Numbered from the stretch's first letter, positions 19,094-27,926 are shown. The stretch: 64,000 nt of DNA from Catenovulum agarivorans YM01 (GCF_000281085.1 NZ_JH767535.1:65882-129881), one strand, 5' to 3'. A program made the numbers and translations. The notes: a model not told the origin generated them from the sequence alone.

Positions 19094-20062
19094 ATGATGT
19101 TAAAACGTATCTCTCAGGTAATTGGTTTAGCGGCAGGTGTGTTGTTAAGCGCAAATGCAATCGCAATCGATAGTAATTTACCTGAATATCAAAAAACGAG
19201 TGGTGTTTCAGGCAAAATCTCTTCAGTTGGCTCTGATACTTTAGCTAACATGATGACTTTTTGGGCTGAGGAGTATAAAAGAGTTTACCCTAACGTAACT
19301 ATTCAAGTTCAAGCGGCGGGTTCTTCAACTGCGCCACCAGCTTTAACTGAAGGTACTGCACAATTTGGTCCAATGAGCCGCAAAATGAAGTCAAAAGAAA
19401 TCGAATCTTTTGAAGAACGTTTTGGTTACAAACCAACTGCGGTACGCGTAGCAATTGATGCTTTAGCTGTATTCGTCAACAAAGATAACCCAATTCAAGG
19501 TTTATCAATTCAACAAGTTGATGCAATTTTCTCATCTACTTTAAAATGTGGTGCAGACACTGACGTACAGCGCTGGGGTGACTTAGGTTTAACTGGTGAG
19601 TGGGCGCGTAAAGACGTTCAGTTATTTGGTCGTAACTCAGTATCTGGTACTTATGGTTACTTTAAAAAAGTTGGTTTGTGTAAAGGCGACTTTAAAAATA
19701 ACGTAAATGAGCAACCTGGTTCAGCTTCAGTTGTTCAATCTGTATCTTCTTCATTAAACGCTATTGGTTATTCGGGTATCGGTTACCGTACTTCTGGTGT
19801 TAAAGCTGTACCATTAGCTAAAAGTGGTACTAACTATATTGATGCAACTATGGAAAACGCGGTAACTGGTAAATATCCACTTGCTCGTTTCTTGTATGTT
19901 TACATCAACAAACATCCAAACAAACCATTAGATCCGTTAACTGCTGAATTCTTAAAAATGGTATTGTCTAAAACTGGTCAATATATTGTAGAAAAAGATG
20001 GCTACATTCCAGTTCCTGCTGCAGTAGCAAATAAAGAGTTAGCTAGTTTAGGTTTGAATTAA
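19094..20062 (+). CDS. pstS: Phosphate-binding periplasmic protein PstS
   Basis: A 322-aa solute-binding protein delivering phosphate to PstCAB. The signal peptide runs [20 protein letters not shown] with cleavage near AIA. The phosphate-binding segments include [35 protein letters not shown] and [14 protein letters not shown], where conserved Ser, Thr, Arg and Asp ligands are expected. The open frame begins at a TTG twelve bases earlier, but GGAG six bases before ATG 19094 sets the start. It has its own promoter and terminator, apart from pstCAB-phoU, allowing higher expression of the binding protein. Confidence 0.95.
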   Translation: MMLKRISQVIGLAAGVLLSANAIAIDSNLPEYQKTSGVSGKISSVGSDTLANMMTFWAEEYKRVYPNVTIQVQAAGSSTAPPALTEGTAQFGPMSRKMKSKEIESFEERFGYKPTAVRVAIDALAVFVNKDNPIQGLSIQQVDAIFSSTLKCGADTDVQRWGDLGLTGEWARKDVQLFGRNSVSGTYGYFKKVGLCKGDFKNNVNEQPGSASVVQSVSSSLNAIGYSGIGYRTSGVKAVPLAKSGTNYIDATMENAVTGKYPLARFLYVYINKHPNKPLDPLTAEFLKMVLSKTGQYIVEKDGYIPVPAAVANKELASLGLN

Positions 20063-20089
20063 TAGTTTAAGCAATTAAAATCGAACAAC

Positions 20090-20122
20090 AAAAAAGCCGC
20101 ATTATACATGCGGCTTTTTTAT
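20090..20122. terminator. Bidirectional terminator between pstS and fur
   Basis: GCCGCAT and ATGCGGC form a stem with a short TATAC-type loop, flanked by A-runs on the left and T-runs on the right. It can therefore stop pstS transcription rightward and fur transcription leftward. Confidence 0.9.
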
Positions 20123-20254
20123 ATATTTAAAAACTAAAAATCTGCTACAAGTTACTAGTCACATCTTAGAGAATATTGGAAATAAGAGACGTAAGATTGC
20201 CTGAAGCGTCAGTTAGATAGAGTTGTATATGTTTAGCGGCAGAAAAGTGACAGC

Positions 20255-20683
20255 TTATTCGCTGCCACATTTATCTTCGTCTACACAGTAACCGTATAGG
20301 TATAAGCTGTGGTTTGTAAGACGCATACCTTGCTCTTCAGCGATCTTTTCTTGGCGATCTTCAATCATGTTGTCAATAAACTCAACAACCTTACCACACT
20401 TCAAACAAACCAAGTGATCGTGATGTTTTTTCTGGCTTAGTTCAAATACTGACTTACCACCTTCAAAGTGGTGTCTGTTTACGATACCAGCATCATCAAA
20501 TTGGTTGAGTACGCGGTACACAGTGGCCAATCCGATTTCTTCACCCATATCTAATAACAGTTTATATAAATCTTCTGCACTGATATGCTGGTTTTCTGGC
20601 TGTTGTAAAATTTCCAATATTTTTATTCTAGGCAGGGTAACTTTTAAACCAGCCTTTTTTAACTCTGTGTTTTGATCAGACAT
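20255..20683 (-). CDS. fur: Ferric uptake regulator Fur
   Basis: A 142-aa metal-dependent repressor. The winged helix carries LPRIKILEILQQPENQHISA and IGLATVYRVLNQFDDAGIV. The metal-binding part has the HHDHLVCLKCGKVVEF motif with the first CxxC, and a second cysteine pair (CVDEDKC) at the C-terminus; these bind the structural and sensing metals. Length and N-terminus match gammaproteobacterial Fur. It is monocistronic and divergent from the DUF4442 gene. The gap to that gene is 114 bases and AT-rich, and no unambiguous Fur box was found by eye. Confidence 0.97.
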   Translation of the reverse strand: MSDQNTELKKAGLKVTLPRIKILEILQQPENQHISAEDLYKLLLDMGEEIGLATVYRVLNQFDDAGIVNRHHFEGGKSVFELSQKKHHDHLVCLKCGKVVEFIDNMIEDRQEKIAEEQGMRLTNHSLYLYGYCVDEDKCGSE

Positions 20684-20797
20684 AATGATAAATATTTATT
20701 AAGTTTGTTTAGATTATATAAGCCAGTGGGTAAAATTAAAGTAAAAATATCACTGGGCACGAAAAACATCTAACTATAACATTTATTAGCGGAAAAT

Positions 20798-21271
20798 ATG
20801 ATGCAAAAGTTACTTAAATTTCCCAAGTTAATTCGCCGTGGTATGAATATATGGCCACCATTTCGATATTCGGGCATCAAAATTATCGAGCTTTCTGCAG
20901 ACTATCGCAAAACGATTATTGAGTTGAAATTCAAAAAATTCAATTTAAACGCCAATCGAACTCAATATGGTGGCAGCGTTTTTAGCATGACAGATCCGGT
21001 TTATAGTTTGATGCTAATGGCGAATTTAGGTGATAAGTACCATGTATGGGATAAATCAGCGCACATAGACTTTATCTCACCAGGGCAGTCAAGTTTGTAT
21101 ACGACAGCAGAACTATCCCAACAAGTGATTAATGAAATAGTTGAACGCACTAAAGACGGGAAAAAATATTTTCCTGTATTTATTTTAGAAGTGTTCGACA
21201 AACAGGGTAAATTGGTGGCTAGGGTCGAGCGCACCTTATATGTAAGACTTAAAGCTAAATATCGCCCATAA
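20798..21271 (+). CDS. DUF4442 hotdog-fold protein (acyl-CoA thioesterase-like)
   Basis: A 157-aa protein of the DUF4442 family within the hotdog superfamily. It shows RTQYGGSVFSMTDPVYSLML, where hotdog thioesterases have their central helix, then WDKSAHIDFISPG and the strand VFDKQGKLVARVERTLYV. Family members are putative acyl-CoA thioesterases, but a catalytic role is not proven for this branch. Two in-frame ATGs (20798, 20801) are equally usable. It is divergent from fur. No terminator belongs to it on the plus strand. Confidence 0.8.
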   Translation: MMQKLLKFPKLIRRGMNIWPPFRYSGIKIIELSADYRKTIIELKFKKFNLNANRTQYGGSVFSMTDPVYSLMLMANLGDKYHVWDKSAHIDFISPGQSSLYTTAELSQQVINEIVERTKDGKKYFPVFILEVFDKQGKLVARVERTLYVRLKAKYRP

Positions 21272-21298
21272 AAAAGCCCGGACAAACGGCTGTCCGGG
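21272..21298 (-). terminator. Leftward intrinsic terminator downstream of rsmF
   Basis: CCCGGACA pairs with TGTCCGGG around a six-base loop. The run of A on the left side becomes a T-run only when read leftward, so it serves transcription coming from rsmF. It begins one base after the DUF4442 stop codon. Confidence 0.75.
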
Positions 21299-21436
21299 TA
21301 CAGGGGAAGGGCTCAATGGGATTGAGCCTTTTTGCGCTAACTAATTAAGTGCACACTGCTGAACACCTAAACTTAGTATTAATAAGTGTAGTTAACTTTG
21401 CAGAAAGTGAAGGAACATTTAACTTTAAACAGGATA

Positions 21437-21461
21437 TTTTTATAACCTGTGGTTATAAAAA
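21437..21461 (-). terminator. Perfect 11-bp inverted repeat over the rsmF stop codon
   Basis: TTTTTATAACC and GGTTATAAAAA are separated by only three bases, and the rsmF stop codon lies in the right arm. The stem is AT-rich with T-runs on either strand. It may be a first termination site or an mRNA end-stabilising hairpin ahead of the stronger terminator at 21272-21298. Confidence 0.5.
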
Positions 21462-22916
21462 CTCGCTAAAGTCTAAATTGTCTCTCACCAATTCCCGTGG
21501 TAGTTGATTCTTCAGTCTATCTGGTAATTTTTTTGCAAAACCGAGCGCTTGGCCTTGGTAACAAACTATTACCTCACCTTTTTTAAGCTTGGCAAAATCA
21601 CCGTCGATATCTTTACCTTGCCAATAAGCCTGGCATTGTTCTGCATTCAGCTCTTGAGTTTGTTTGTTCGCCAACTGGGCAAAGTTAATTGCTAGGCTAT
21701 GCTCTAGTTTGAAACCATGTTTAGCCAGTTCTGCTAATTTAACCCCAACGCGAGCAAATTTTACTTTGCCTTTTAGCGCTTCGAGTTTTGGTGGGAAGTA
21801 CCAAATTTCTAGCGCTTTTTTTGTTTCACGTTGACTGCAAGCTTCAAGCGGGAAATTATCCATCGAAAATTGAGTTGATAAAAACTCGCGTAATTGTTGG
21901 CTGTTTTTATTACTCAAAGGTTTAAATGGAAATTGACCTAATTTGGCAAATGGATTGTCTAGTTGATGAGCAATACTGGCTGTTTTACGAATACGTGCAA
22001 CAAAAAAACCTTCTGAGTCGTAAATTTGCGGCCACACATGCAAAAAGCCTTCAGCAGTTGTACTGTTTTCTGCGCCTTCAAATAAATCAGCCAAACTTTC
22101 AAATTCAACTGCGTCGCCATACTGTTCTTTTAACCACAAACAAACTTGCTGGTTTTCAATTTGGTTTAAAGTGCAGGTTGAATAAATCATCACTCCATTT
22201 GGTTTGAGGGCGTGAAATGCAGCATCAATTAAATCGCGCTGCACGCCAGCAATATCGTGAACGCTTTGCTCAGTCCAATTTTTCATTGAATCAACATCTT
22301 TACGTACAGTGCCTTCACCCGAGCATGGCGCATCTAACAAAATGGCATCAAATTGCTCTTTTAGGTGAATGAACATACGCCCATCCATGTGGGTGAGTGC
22401 TGTGTTGGTTACGGCACAGCGCTGAACATTGGCGGATAATACTTTTATTCGGCTAGATGAAAACTCATTGGCAACAATCACACCTTGATTATTGAGCAGC
22501 GCAGCCATTTGGGTGGTTTTTGAACCAGGCGCAGCTGCAACATCTAAACAGGTTAAATCGAGTTCATGACCTTGTTTATATAACAAAGCAATGGGCGGCA
22601 GCATAGAACTGGCTTCTTGAATATAAAACTCGCCGGTTAAATGTGACAGCGTATTACCAAGTTGTATTTGTTGCTCTTGTTCTTCAGGTCTTTGTAACCA
22701 AAAACCATCTTTACACCAAGGAATAGACGTTAGTTGCCAACCTTGCTGAGTTGCTTTTTCAACAAATTCTTCGGTTGAAATTTTTAGTGTATTGACTCGA
22801 ATGCTCTTGCGCAGCGGTTTGCCACAATAGTCAATAAAATCTTGTAAATTCAGGTGGCTGGGTAAACATGGGGTAATAAAATTGATAAAGTGGTCGGGTA
22901 ATAGCGCTTTGTTCAC
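21453..22916 (-). CDS. rsmF: 16S rRNA m5C1407 methyltransferase RsmF
   Basis: A 487-aa RsmB/NOP-type SAM-dependent cytosine-C5 methyltransferase. The SAM motif is LDVAAAPGSKTTQMAALL. The two catalytic cysteines are in DAPCSGEGTVRKD and in YSTCTLNQIENQQ. The N-terminal RRM-like segment has PLRKSIRVNTLKIS. The C-terminal part after about residue 310 holds the RsmF-specific PUA-like extension (GEVIVCYQGQALGFAKKLPD), which distinguishes it from RsmB. It is monocistronic and divergent from the SpmAB-like gene. Confidence 0.93.
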   Translation of the reverse strand: MNKALLPDHFINFITPCLPSHLNLQDFIDYCGKPLRKSIRVNTLKISTEEFVEKATQQGWQLTSIPWCKDGFWLQRPEEQEQQIQLGNTLSHLTGEFYIQEASSMLPPIALLYKQGHELDLTCLDVAAAPGSKTTQMAALLNNQGVIVANEFSSSRIKVLSANVQRCAVTNTALTHMDGRMFIHLKEQFDAILLDAPCSGEGTVRKDVDSMKNWTEQSVHDIAGVQRDLIDAAFHALKPNGVMIYSTCTLNQIENQQVCLWLKEQYGDAVEFESLADLFEGAENSTTAEGFLHVWPQIYDSEGFFVARIRKTASIAHQLDNPFAKLGQFPFKPLSNKNSQQLREFLSTQFSMDNFPLEACSQRETKKALEIWYFPPKLEALKGKVKFARVGVKLAELAKHGFKLEHSLAINFAQLANKQTQELNAEQCQAYWQGKDIDGDFAKLKKGEVIVCYQGQALGFAKKLPDRLKNQLPRELVRDNLDFSEFL

Positions 22917-22978
22917 AAGAAGCTTTCGGTTAGTCTGTTGTGGCGTAAATATAGCGCAAATTGTCTTGTGATCCTAAC

Positions 22979-22984
22979 AAGGAG
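22979..22984 (+). promoter_or_regulatory. Ribosome binding site that fixes a TTG start
   Basis: AAGGAG lies six bases before TTG 22991. The nearby ATG at 22987 is out of frame and reaches a stop after four codons, so TTG is the only start that fits both the site and the protein family. Confidence 0.75.
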
Positions 22985-22990
22985 TGATGT

Positions 22991-24220
22991 TTGTTAAATA
23001 GAATTTGGCTAGCGTTTATTTTAAGCGCATTTGTTTATGCCTGCGGGGGCGCGATATTTAATCAAGATGCCGATATATTTGGCCGTATGGTTGAAGCTAT
23101 ATTTGATATGGCCAAATTAAGCGTGGATATATCACTTGGTTTAATCGGCTTACTCGCTTTCTGGTTGGGCTTAAGCAAAATTGCTGAAAAAGCAGGCTTA
23201 ATAGATAAACTTGCCCATTTTATGTCGCCTGTGTTTCGGGTATTAATGCCAAGCATACCTACCAATAGTCCAGCGCAAGGGCATATTTCGATGAACCTAG
23301 CAGCCAATATGCTTGGTTTAGATAATGCGGCAACGCCACTTGGTTTAAAAGCCATGCAAAGTTTGCAGCAGCACAATACTCAAAAAGATTCTGCAAGTGA
23401 TGCACAAATTATGTTTTTAGTGCTGAATACTTCTTCGGTCACTATTTTTCCAGTTACTGTATTTATGTACCGTGCGCAAGCTGGCGCGGCTATGCCAACC
23501 GATGTGTTTGTACCTATTTTACTCGCCACACTTGCTTCAACCTTGGCTGGTATTATTGCTGTGGCGACAGTGCAAAAATTGCCGTTATTTAAATTAAAGC
23601 CGCTAGTAATCTTTGCGAGCTGTTTTGCACTAGCGGCTGCTGCAATCAGCTATATGTTAACTTTATCCGCCACTCAGTTAGCTGAAATGTCATCTTTTTG
23701 GGCAAATTTCTTGTTGTTGTCTTTTATCTGTTTAGTGTTGGCAGTCGCTGGTTATAAAAAGCTCGCTGCGTATGATTATTTTGTCGAGGGTGCTAAAGAA
23801 GGCTTTTCCGTTGCAGTGCAAATTATCCCATATTTGGTTGCTATGTTAGTCGCTATCGCCGCTGTTCGTGCCAGTGGCATGTTAGACGGTATTTTGTCGG
23901 CAGTGCGGTGGCTAGTGCAATTGTTTAATGGCGACAGCCAATTTGTTGAAGCGCTACCTACAGGTTTATTAAAACCTTTATCTGGTAGTGGAGCTCGTGC
24001 CATGATGGTTGAAACTATGAATACTCATGGTGCTGATTCATTCGCTGGTCGTTTGGCGAGTGTAATGCAAGGCTCTACCGAAACCACCTTTTATGTATTA
24101 GCAGTCTATTTTGGCAGCGTTGGCATTAAATACACCCGCCACGCAATAAGCTGTGGTTTGATTGCTGATATGGCTGGGATCAGCAGTGCAATTTTAGTGT
24201 GTTATTGGTTTTTTGCTTAG
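22991..24220 (+). CDS. Fused SpmA/SpmB-like nucleoside-recognition membrane protein
   Basis: A 409-aa polytopic membrane protein joining two Gate/nucleoside-recognition domains end to end, as in the SpmA and SpmB proteins of Bacillus. The first half has the motif NMLGLDNAATPLGLKAMQSL. The second half has LLKPLSGSGARAMMVETMNTHGADS and STETTFYVLAVYFGSVG. About eight hydrophobic segments are present. In Gram-negatives the fused form has no sporulation role and its substrate is unknown. The start is TTG with AAGGAG upstream. It is divergent from rsmF with a 74-base gap. Confidence 0.88.
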   Translation: MLNRIWLAFILSAFVYACGGAIFNQDADIFGRMVEAIFDMAKLSVDISLGLIGLLAFWLGLSKIAEKAGLIDKLAHFMSPVFRVLMPSIPTNSPAQGHISMNLAANMLGLDNAATPLGLKAMQSLQQHNTQKDSASDAQIMFLVLNTSSVTIFPVTVFMYRAQAGAAMPTDVFVPILLATLASTLAGIIAVATVQKLPLFKLKPLVIFASCFALAAAAISYMLTLSATQLAEMSSFWANFLLLSFICLVLAVAGYKKLAAYDYFVEGAKEGFSVAVQIIPYLVAMLVAIAAVRASGMLDGILSAVRWLVQLFNGDSQFVEALPTGLLKPLSGSGARAMMVETMNTHGADSFAGRLASVMQGSTETTFYVLAVYFGSVGIKYTRHAISCGLIADMAGISSAILVCYWFFA

Positions 24221-24364
24221 CGGTTAGAATTAATTATAAAACCGTGTGATTTACAATTGGTAACAAAGTTAAGCTGGGGAATATGGAACTTTGCGTGATT
24301 TAATGGGGACTTATGCAAGAATGCTGCGTACTTCGTCTAAAAGTTACGTGGCATGGTCGAAGGC

Positions 24365-24458
24365 TTGGGGTAATTATCGCAAAAACGCTGCAAGTACATC
24401 CTTGTAAGCTTCGCTTTTTCATCCCTGAAAAAGAGATTTTGCTCTAAATTATCCCCAA
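24365..24458 (+). repeat. Dispersed hairpin repeat, copy A
   Basis: The conserved core runs from CGCAAAAACGCTG to TTTTGCTC, with a central CTTTTTCA / TGAAAAAG hairpin. The flanks TTGGGGTAATTATCGC and GCTCTAAATTATCCCCAA are complementary apart from a one-base bulge. These flanks are not shared with other copies. The copy fills most of the 296-base gap between the SpmAB-like and SIMPL genes. The rest of that gap (24221-24364) shows only a weak CGGTT/AACCG hairpin. Confidence 0.85.
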
Positions 24459-24516
24459 TCCATCTCCCAAAATCGGCTTTTGTGTTGCTCGCTTCATTTA
24501 CAGGATAAATAAATTT

Positions 24517-25236
24517 ATGAATATCGAAACTTATAAAAAACACGCTATTAGCTGGATCTCAATGCTCGTTTTACCCGCTTTTTTAATAGCTTGTAATGCG
24601 CAAAATCATTTATCCACTCAAACTGAGAATTGGGTACGTGTAAATGCCAGCGCCAGTGTGCCAGCAGTCCCGGATAAACTATCGCTGAAAGTTTATGTAG
24701 AAGAAAAAAACAACAGTGTTAGCCAAGCCAAACGCATAGTTGACCTCAATACTGACAAAATACTTAAACGCTGGATAAACCTTGGAATAAAAAATAGCCA
24801 AGTGAGCAGCTTTGATTTATCAATACAGCCAGTTTACGAATACGATAAAGATACACGCAAGCAAATTCAAGACGGGTTTGTTGTGAGTCGTACCTTATCG
24901 GTAGAAATTGAAAATTGGGATACTTTTGATCAACTTATCGACAGCGCTTTGGCACTTGGTGCAACACGAGTAGGTAATGTCCAAGCCGATGTTTCCAATC
25001 ACCAAAACTTATACAATCAAGCGCTCGCTGCAGCAATTGAACAAGCTAGATTTAAGGCGCAGATTCTTGCAGAAAGCGCTGGTGGCAAACTCGGCCGAGC
25101 AATGCAAATTACCGAGCAAGGAGGATATCGCCCCTATGCTGTCGCTGAAATGAAATTAATGCGTAGTGATAGCGCGAGCCAACCAGGAACAACGGATGTT
25201 AATGCCAGCGTAGAAGTCGTTTTCAGCTTACAGTAA
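24517..25236 (+). CDS. SIMPL-domain (DUF541) lipoprotein
   Basis: A 239-aa envelope lipoprotein. The signal peptide ends in the lipobox LIAC, so the mature N-terminus is a lipidated Cys near residue 26. The remainder is a SIMPL/DUF541 domain starting VRVNASASVPAVPDKLSLKV, with the typical ARFKAQILAESAGGKLGRAMQI segment near the end. Family members are periplasmic or outer-membrane associated and of unknown biochemical role, some linked to oxidative stress or surface structures. It is separated from the previous gene by repeat copy A. Confidence 0.88.
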   Translation: MNIETYKKHAISWISMLVLPAFLIACNAQNHLSTQTENWVRVNASASVPAVPDKLSLKVYVEEKNNSVSQAKRIVDLNTDKILKRWINLGIKNSQVSSFDLSIQPVYEYDKDTRKQIQDGFVVSRTLSVEIENWDTFDQLIDSALALGATRVGNVQADVSNHQNLYNQALAAAIEQARFKAQILAESAGGKLGRAMQITEQGGYRPYAVAEMKLMRSDSASQPGTTDVNASVEVVFSLQ

Positions 25237-25298
25237 CCTTGCTGGAATCTAAACGATAGACTAATATTTTAATTTCTCGAAACGTATAAGGAAGTACT

Positions 25299-25586
25299 AT
25301 GGATTCCACTGAATTTACTTGGTTATTGCCGCTAGCCTGTGGCTTTTTACCTGTTTTGTTGCTTTTATTAGACAGGCAAAACAAGCGCATCAGTCAATTA
25401 GAAATACAAGTTGCTCAATTAGCTCAACTACAGAATTTAATACCGCATGGTGATGCGGTATTAACCCCCGAAATATTTAATGCTATTCGTTCTGACAATA
25501 AGCTTAAAGCAATGAGGTTGTACCGAGAGTTAACTGGCGCGAATCAACAACAAGCTTCGGATTGGCTGGAAGCTGTTAGCAAGTAG
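25299..25586 (+). CDS. Small membrane protein with L7/L12 C-terminal-like domain
   Basis: A 95-aa protein with one N-terminal hydrophobic helix (about residues 7-24), a short coiled coil (about 28-48) and a C-terminal region IFNAIRSDNKLKAMRLYREL followed by TGANQQQASDWLEAV. That last part resembles the ribosomal bL12 C-terminal fold, in which K-I-x-A-I-K-x-x-R-x-x-T-G-L is typical. It is therefore probably a membrane-anchored member of the L7/L12-like group, not a ribosomal protein. AAGGA before the ATG supports translation. Function is unknown. Confidence 0.7.
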   Translation: MDSTEFTWLLPLACGFLPVLLLLLDRQNKRISQLEIQVAQLAQLQNLIPHGDAVLTPEIFNAIRSDNKLKAMRLYRELTGANQQQASDWLEAVSK

Positions 25587-25738
25587 TTATTGTTATATAA
25601 CTAAACAAACTTACCGCAGGCTTGTATTTAGCCTGCGGTTGCTTACAATTTAAGCAACTAAAACCTTTCTTAATTCTGTTCTTTTCCTTTCTTTCGTTAG
25701 CTGCCAGATGCAGCATTTTTCCAGTAGTAGAGGTTATT

Positions 25739-26248
25739 ATGAATATTTTCAAACGCACATTTTTTATCTTTTTCTGTTTATCGAGTTTTTATAGTGTTAG
25801 TAAAGAAGTTGTCATCAACCAACAAGTTTTATCTGCAGAACAAATTGAACATATTGAAATGAAATTGGGGTACGACATTCAAGCGGGCCATTATTGGTAT
25901 GATGCTGAATCAGGCTTATGGGGACAAGCCAACCAAGCCGCAATCGGCCAGACCCAGAAAGGGTTAGTGAATAATAAACTTGTTACCAGTGCTTCCAATG
26001 GTCACTCAGGGATTTTTATTAATGGCCGTGAACTGTGTCAACAAGAGGCATATTTTTGCCAGCAACACAGTAAACACAAATTAGCCAAAGGACATTATTG
26101 GCTGAACGAAGCTGGGCATTTAGGGCTAGCAAACAAAACAACCGAGTTGGTTCTACATTATCCAAAAAGCACTAGAGCCTTTTGTCATCGTCAAACAAAT
26201 AAACAGGTATATAGCAGCACTACCAAAGCAGATTTAATGTTAAGCTAA
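25739..26248 (+). CDS. Secreted hypothetical protein with two GHYWYD-type motifs
   Basis: A 169-aa protein with a hydrophobic N-terminal segment that looks like a signal peptide. Two related motifs occur: AGHYWYDAESGLWGQAN and KGHYWLNEAGHLGLAN, about 70 residues apart, suggesting an internal duplication. Four cysteines (in ELCQQEAYFCQQ and FCHRQ) could form disulfides. I do not recognise a named family with a function. The frame is open further upstream, but GAGG six bases before ATG 25739 and the signal peptide decide the start. A strong terminator follows. Confidence 0.7.
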   Translation: MNIFKRTFFIFFCLSSFYSVSKEVVINQQVLSAEQIEHIEMKLGYDIQAGHYWYDAESGLWGQANQAAIGQTQKGLVNNKLVTSASNGHSGIFINGRELCQQEAYFCQQHSKHKLAKGHYWLNEAGHLGLANKTTELVLHYPKSTRAFCHRQTNKQVYSSTTKADLMLS

Positions 26249-26276
26249 ATTTAGTTTTAAATAACGTTTTTGAATT

Positions 26277-26309
26277 AACAAAGCGGCTATGGCCGCTTTG
26301 TTCGTTTTT
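26277..26309 (+). terminator. Intrinsic terminator
   Basis: AACAAAGCGGC pairs perfectly with GCCGCTTTGTT around a four-base loop, followed by TCGTTTTT. It ends the secreted hypothetical gene. Confidence 0.88.
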
Positions 26310-26320
26310 AAGGATTTGCA

Positions 26321-26941
26321 TTGCAAACAAAAGCAACAAACATAGAGTTATACCAGCAAATAACCAGCTGTACTTTATGTCAGGCGCAGTTGCCGTTGCC
26401 GCCAAAACCGATAGTGCAATTATCAGCTCAAGCCAAAATACTCATTATTGGCCAAGCACCCGGATTGCAAGCGCATAAACAGCACAAAGCTTTTGCAGAT
26501 GCGAGTGGCAAGCGTTTACGCGAGTGGTTAGGTGTAACAGATGAGCAATTTTATCAAGCTGAAAACTTTGCGATTATGCCAATGGCATTTTGTTATCCGG
26601 GCAAACAAAAAAATGGTTCTGGTGATAAAGCGCCATTAAAAGCTTGCGCACCCACTTGGCATAATGCAATTTTGGACACATTCGAGCGTTTACACTTGGT
26701 GTTATTAGTTGGCCAATATTCGCAAAAATGTTATTTAAAAGAAGATGATTTAGGTGTAACTGACAATGTGAAGCAGGGGATGTTACAGACTAAAATTGAT
26801 CCAAAGTTGCCCGCAGTTGAGCTGTTTAATTTGCCACACCCAAGCCCGCGTAATAATATCTGGTTAAATAAAAATAACTGGTTTGTTGAACAAACATTAC
26901 CAAAATTACGCAGGAGAGTCGCGCAAATCATTTATGAATAA
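26321..26941 (+). CDS. Uracil-DNA glycosylase superfamily protein
   Basis: A 206-aa protein of the UDG superfamily. The first active-site motif reads LIIGQAPGLQAHKQHKAFAD and the second FNLPHPSPRNNIWLNKN, where PHPS occupies the place of the catalytic loop His. The N-terminus CTLCQAQLP has a CxxC pair, but not the full four-cysteine Fe-S set of family 4/5 enzymes. It is likely a DNA-repair or DNA-binding protein of the small UDG-like group; substrate base is not certain. The start is TTG 26321 with AAGGA six bases upstream. The 3' end overlaps apbE. Confidence 0.8.
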   Translation: MQTKATNIELYQQITSCTLCQAQLPLPPKPIVQLSAQAKILIIGQAPGLQAHKQHKAFADASGKRLREWLGVTDEQFYQAENFAIMPMAFCYPGKQKNGSGDKAPLKACAPTWHNAILDTFERLHLVLLVGQYSQKCYLKEDDLGVTDNVKQGMLQTKIDPKLPAVELFNLPHPSPRNNIWLNKNNWFVEQTLPKLRRRVAQIIYE

Positions 26942-27926
26942 ATTGGTTAAAATTTTACTCACAACCTCAGCTTTTATCGCTTGCCTATCTATCAGCTCAG
27001 TGAATGCAAAGTGGTTTGAGCATAAATTTAATGTAATGGGGACAGCGGCAGAAATTCGTTTTTACCAGCCAGATAAAATGCCAGATCAACAAACACAACG
27101 ATTATTACAGCAGCTTGTTGATGTGATGCATGGGGTTGATGAAAGTATGAGCCCGTACAAACCAAGCAGTGAATTGTCACTAATCAATCAACAAGCTTAT
27201 GCTCAATCAGTTAAAATATCGAATGATCTACTTAGGGTTATTACTAAAGCTCAACATATCGCTAAATTGAGTAATGGTATTTTTGATATCACCTTTGCTA
27301 GCGCCGGCCATTTATATCAATATCGTGAGCATATCAAGCCGTCAGATAATGAATTGCAGCAAGCGACACAATTTATCAATTACCATGATATCTTGCTGGA
27401 TGAACAGCAATCGACCATTCGTTTTTTAAAGCCAGGCACTAAGATAGATTTAGGTGGCATCGCCAAAGGTTTTGCTGTGCAAAAATGCTTAAATATACTT
27501 AAGCAAGCCGGTGTGCAACATGCTTTGGTAAACGCGGGTGGTGACACTGGATTGTTAGGTGACAAGTTTGGACAAAATTGGCTGGTAGCAATTAAACACC
27601 CAAGACAAGCAGATAAACAAGCCGCTCTGTTACCATTGGCTAGCGAAGCAATTTCAACTTCAGGAGACTACGAACGCTATTTTATTGAAGATGGCCAGAG
27701 GTATCATCACATACTTAACCCTAAAACGGGCAAATCTGCGACAGGGCTTGTAAGCGTTTCGGTTGTTGGTCCAGACGCAATGACCACAGATGCACTATCA
27801 ACTACTTTATTTATTTTAGGCAAGGAGCAAGGGTTTAAATTATTAGAGCAGTTTGTTGGTTATGAGGCCATAGTCATTGATGATGATTTAAATATGTATT
27901 TCTCTAAAGGTCTATCCACTAACTAA
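26934..27926 (+). CDS. apbE: FAD:protein FMN transferase ApbE
   Basis: A 330-aa periplasmic flavinyltransferase that attaches FMN to a Thr or Ser of target proteins. The signal peptide ends VNA-KW without a lipobox, so it is secreted rather than lipidated. Motifs visible include NVMGTAAEIRF, MSPYKPSSELSLIN, IDLGGIAKGFAVQKC, VNAGGDTGLLG, HHILNPKTGKSA and the metal-site segment TTDALSTTLFILG. The ATG overlaps the end of the preceding glycosylase gene, so they are probably co-translated. No Nqr or Rnf target genes lie in the window, but the redox locus starting at 28585 is a possible client source. Confidence 0.93.
   Translation: MNKLVKILLTTSAFIACLSISSVNAKWFEHKFNVMGTAAEIRFYQPDKMPDQQTQRLLQQLVDVMHGVDESMSPYKPSSELSLINQQAYAQSVKISNDLLRVITKAQHIAKLSNGIFDITFASAGHLYQYREHIKPSDNELQQATQFINYHDILLDEQQSTIRFLKPGTKIDLGGIAKGFAVQKCLNILKQAGVQHALVNAGGDTGLLGDKFGQNWLVAIKHPRQADKQAALLPLASEAISTSGDYERYFIEDGQRYHHILNPKTGKSATGLVSVSVVGPDAMTTDALSTTLFILGKEQGFKLLEQFVGYEAIVIDDDLNMYFSKGLSTN

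Noticed and set aside
24337-24543. 68-codon leftward frame before the SIMPL gene
   Set aside because: It is the translation of repeat copy A plus flanks, overlaps the true start of the SIMPL gene and has no ribosome site.
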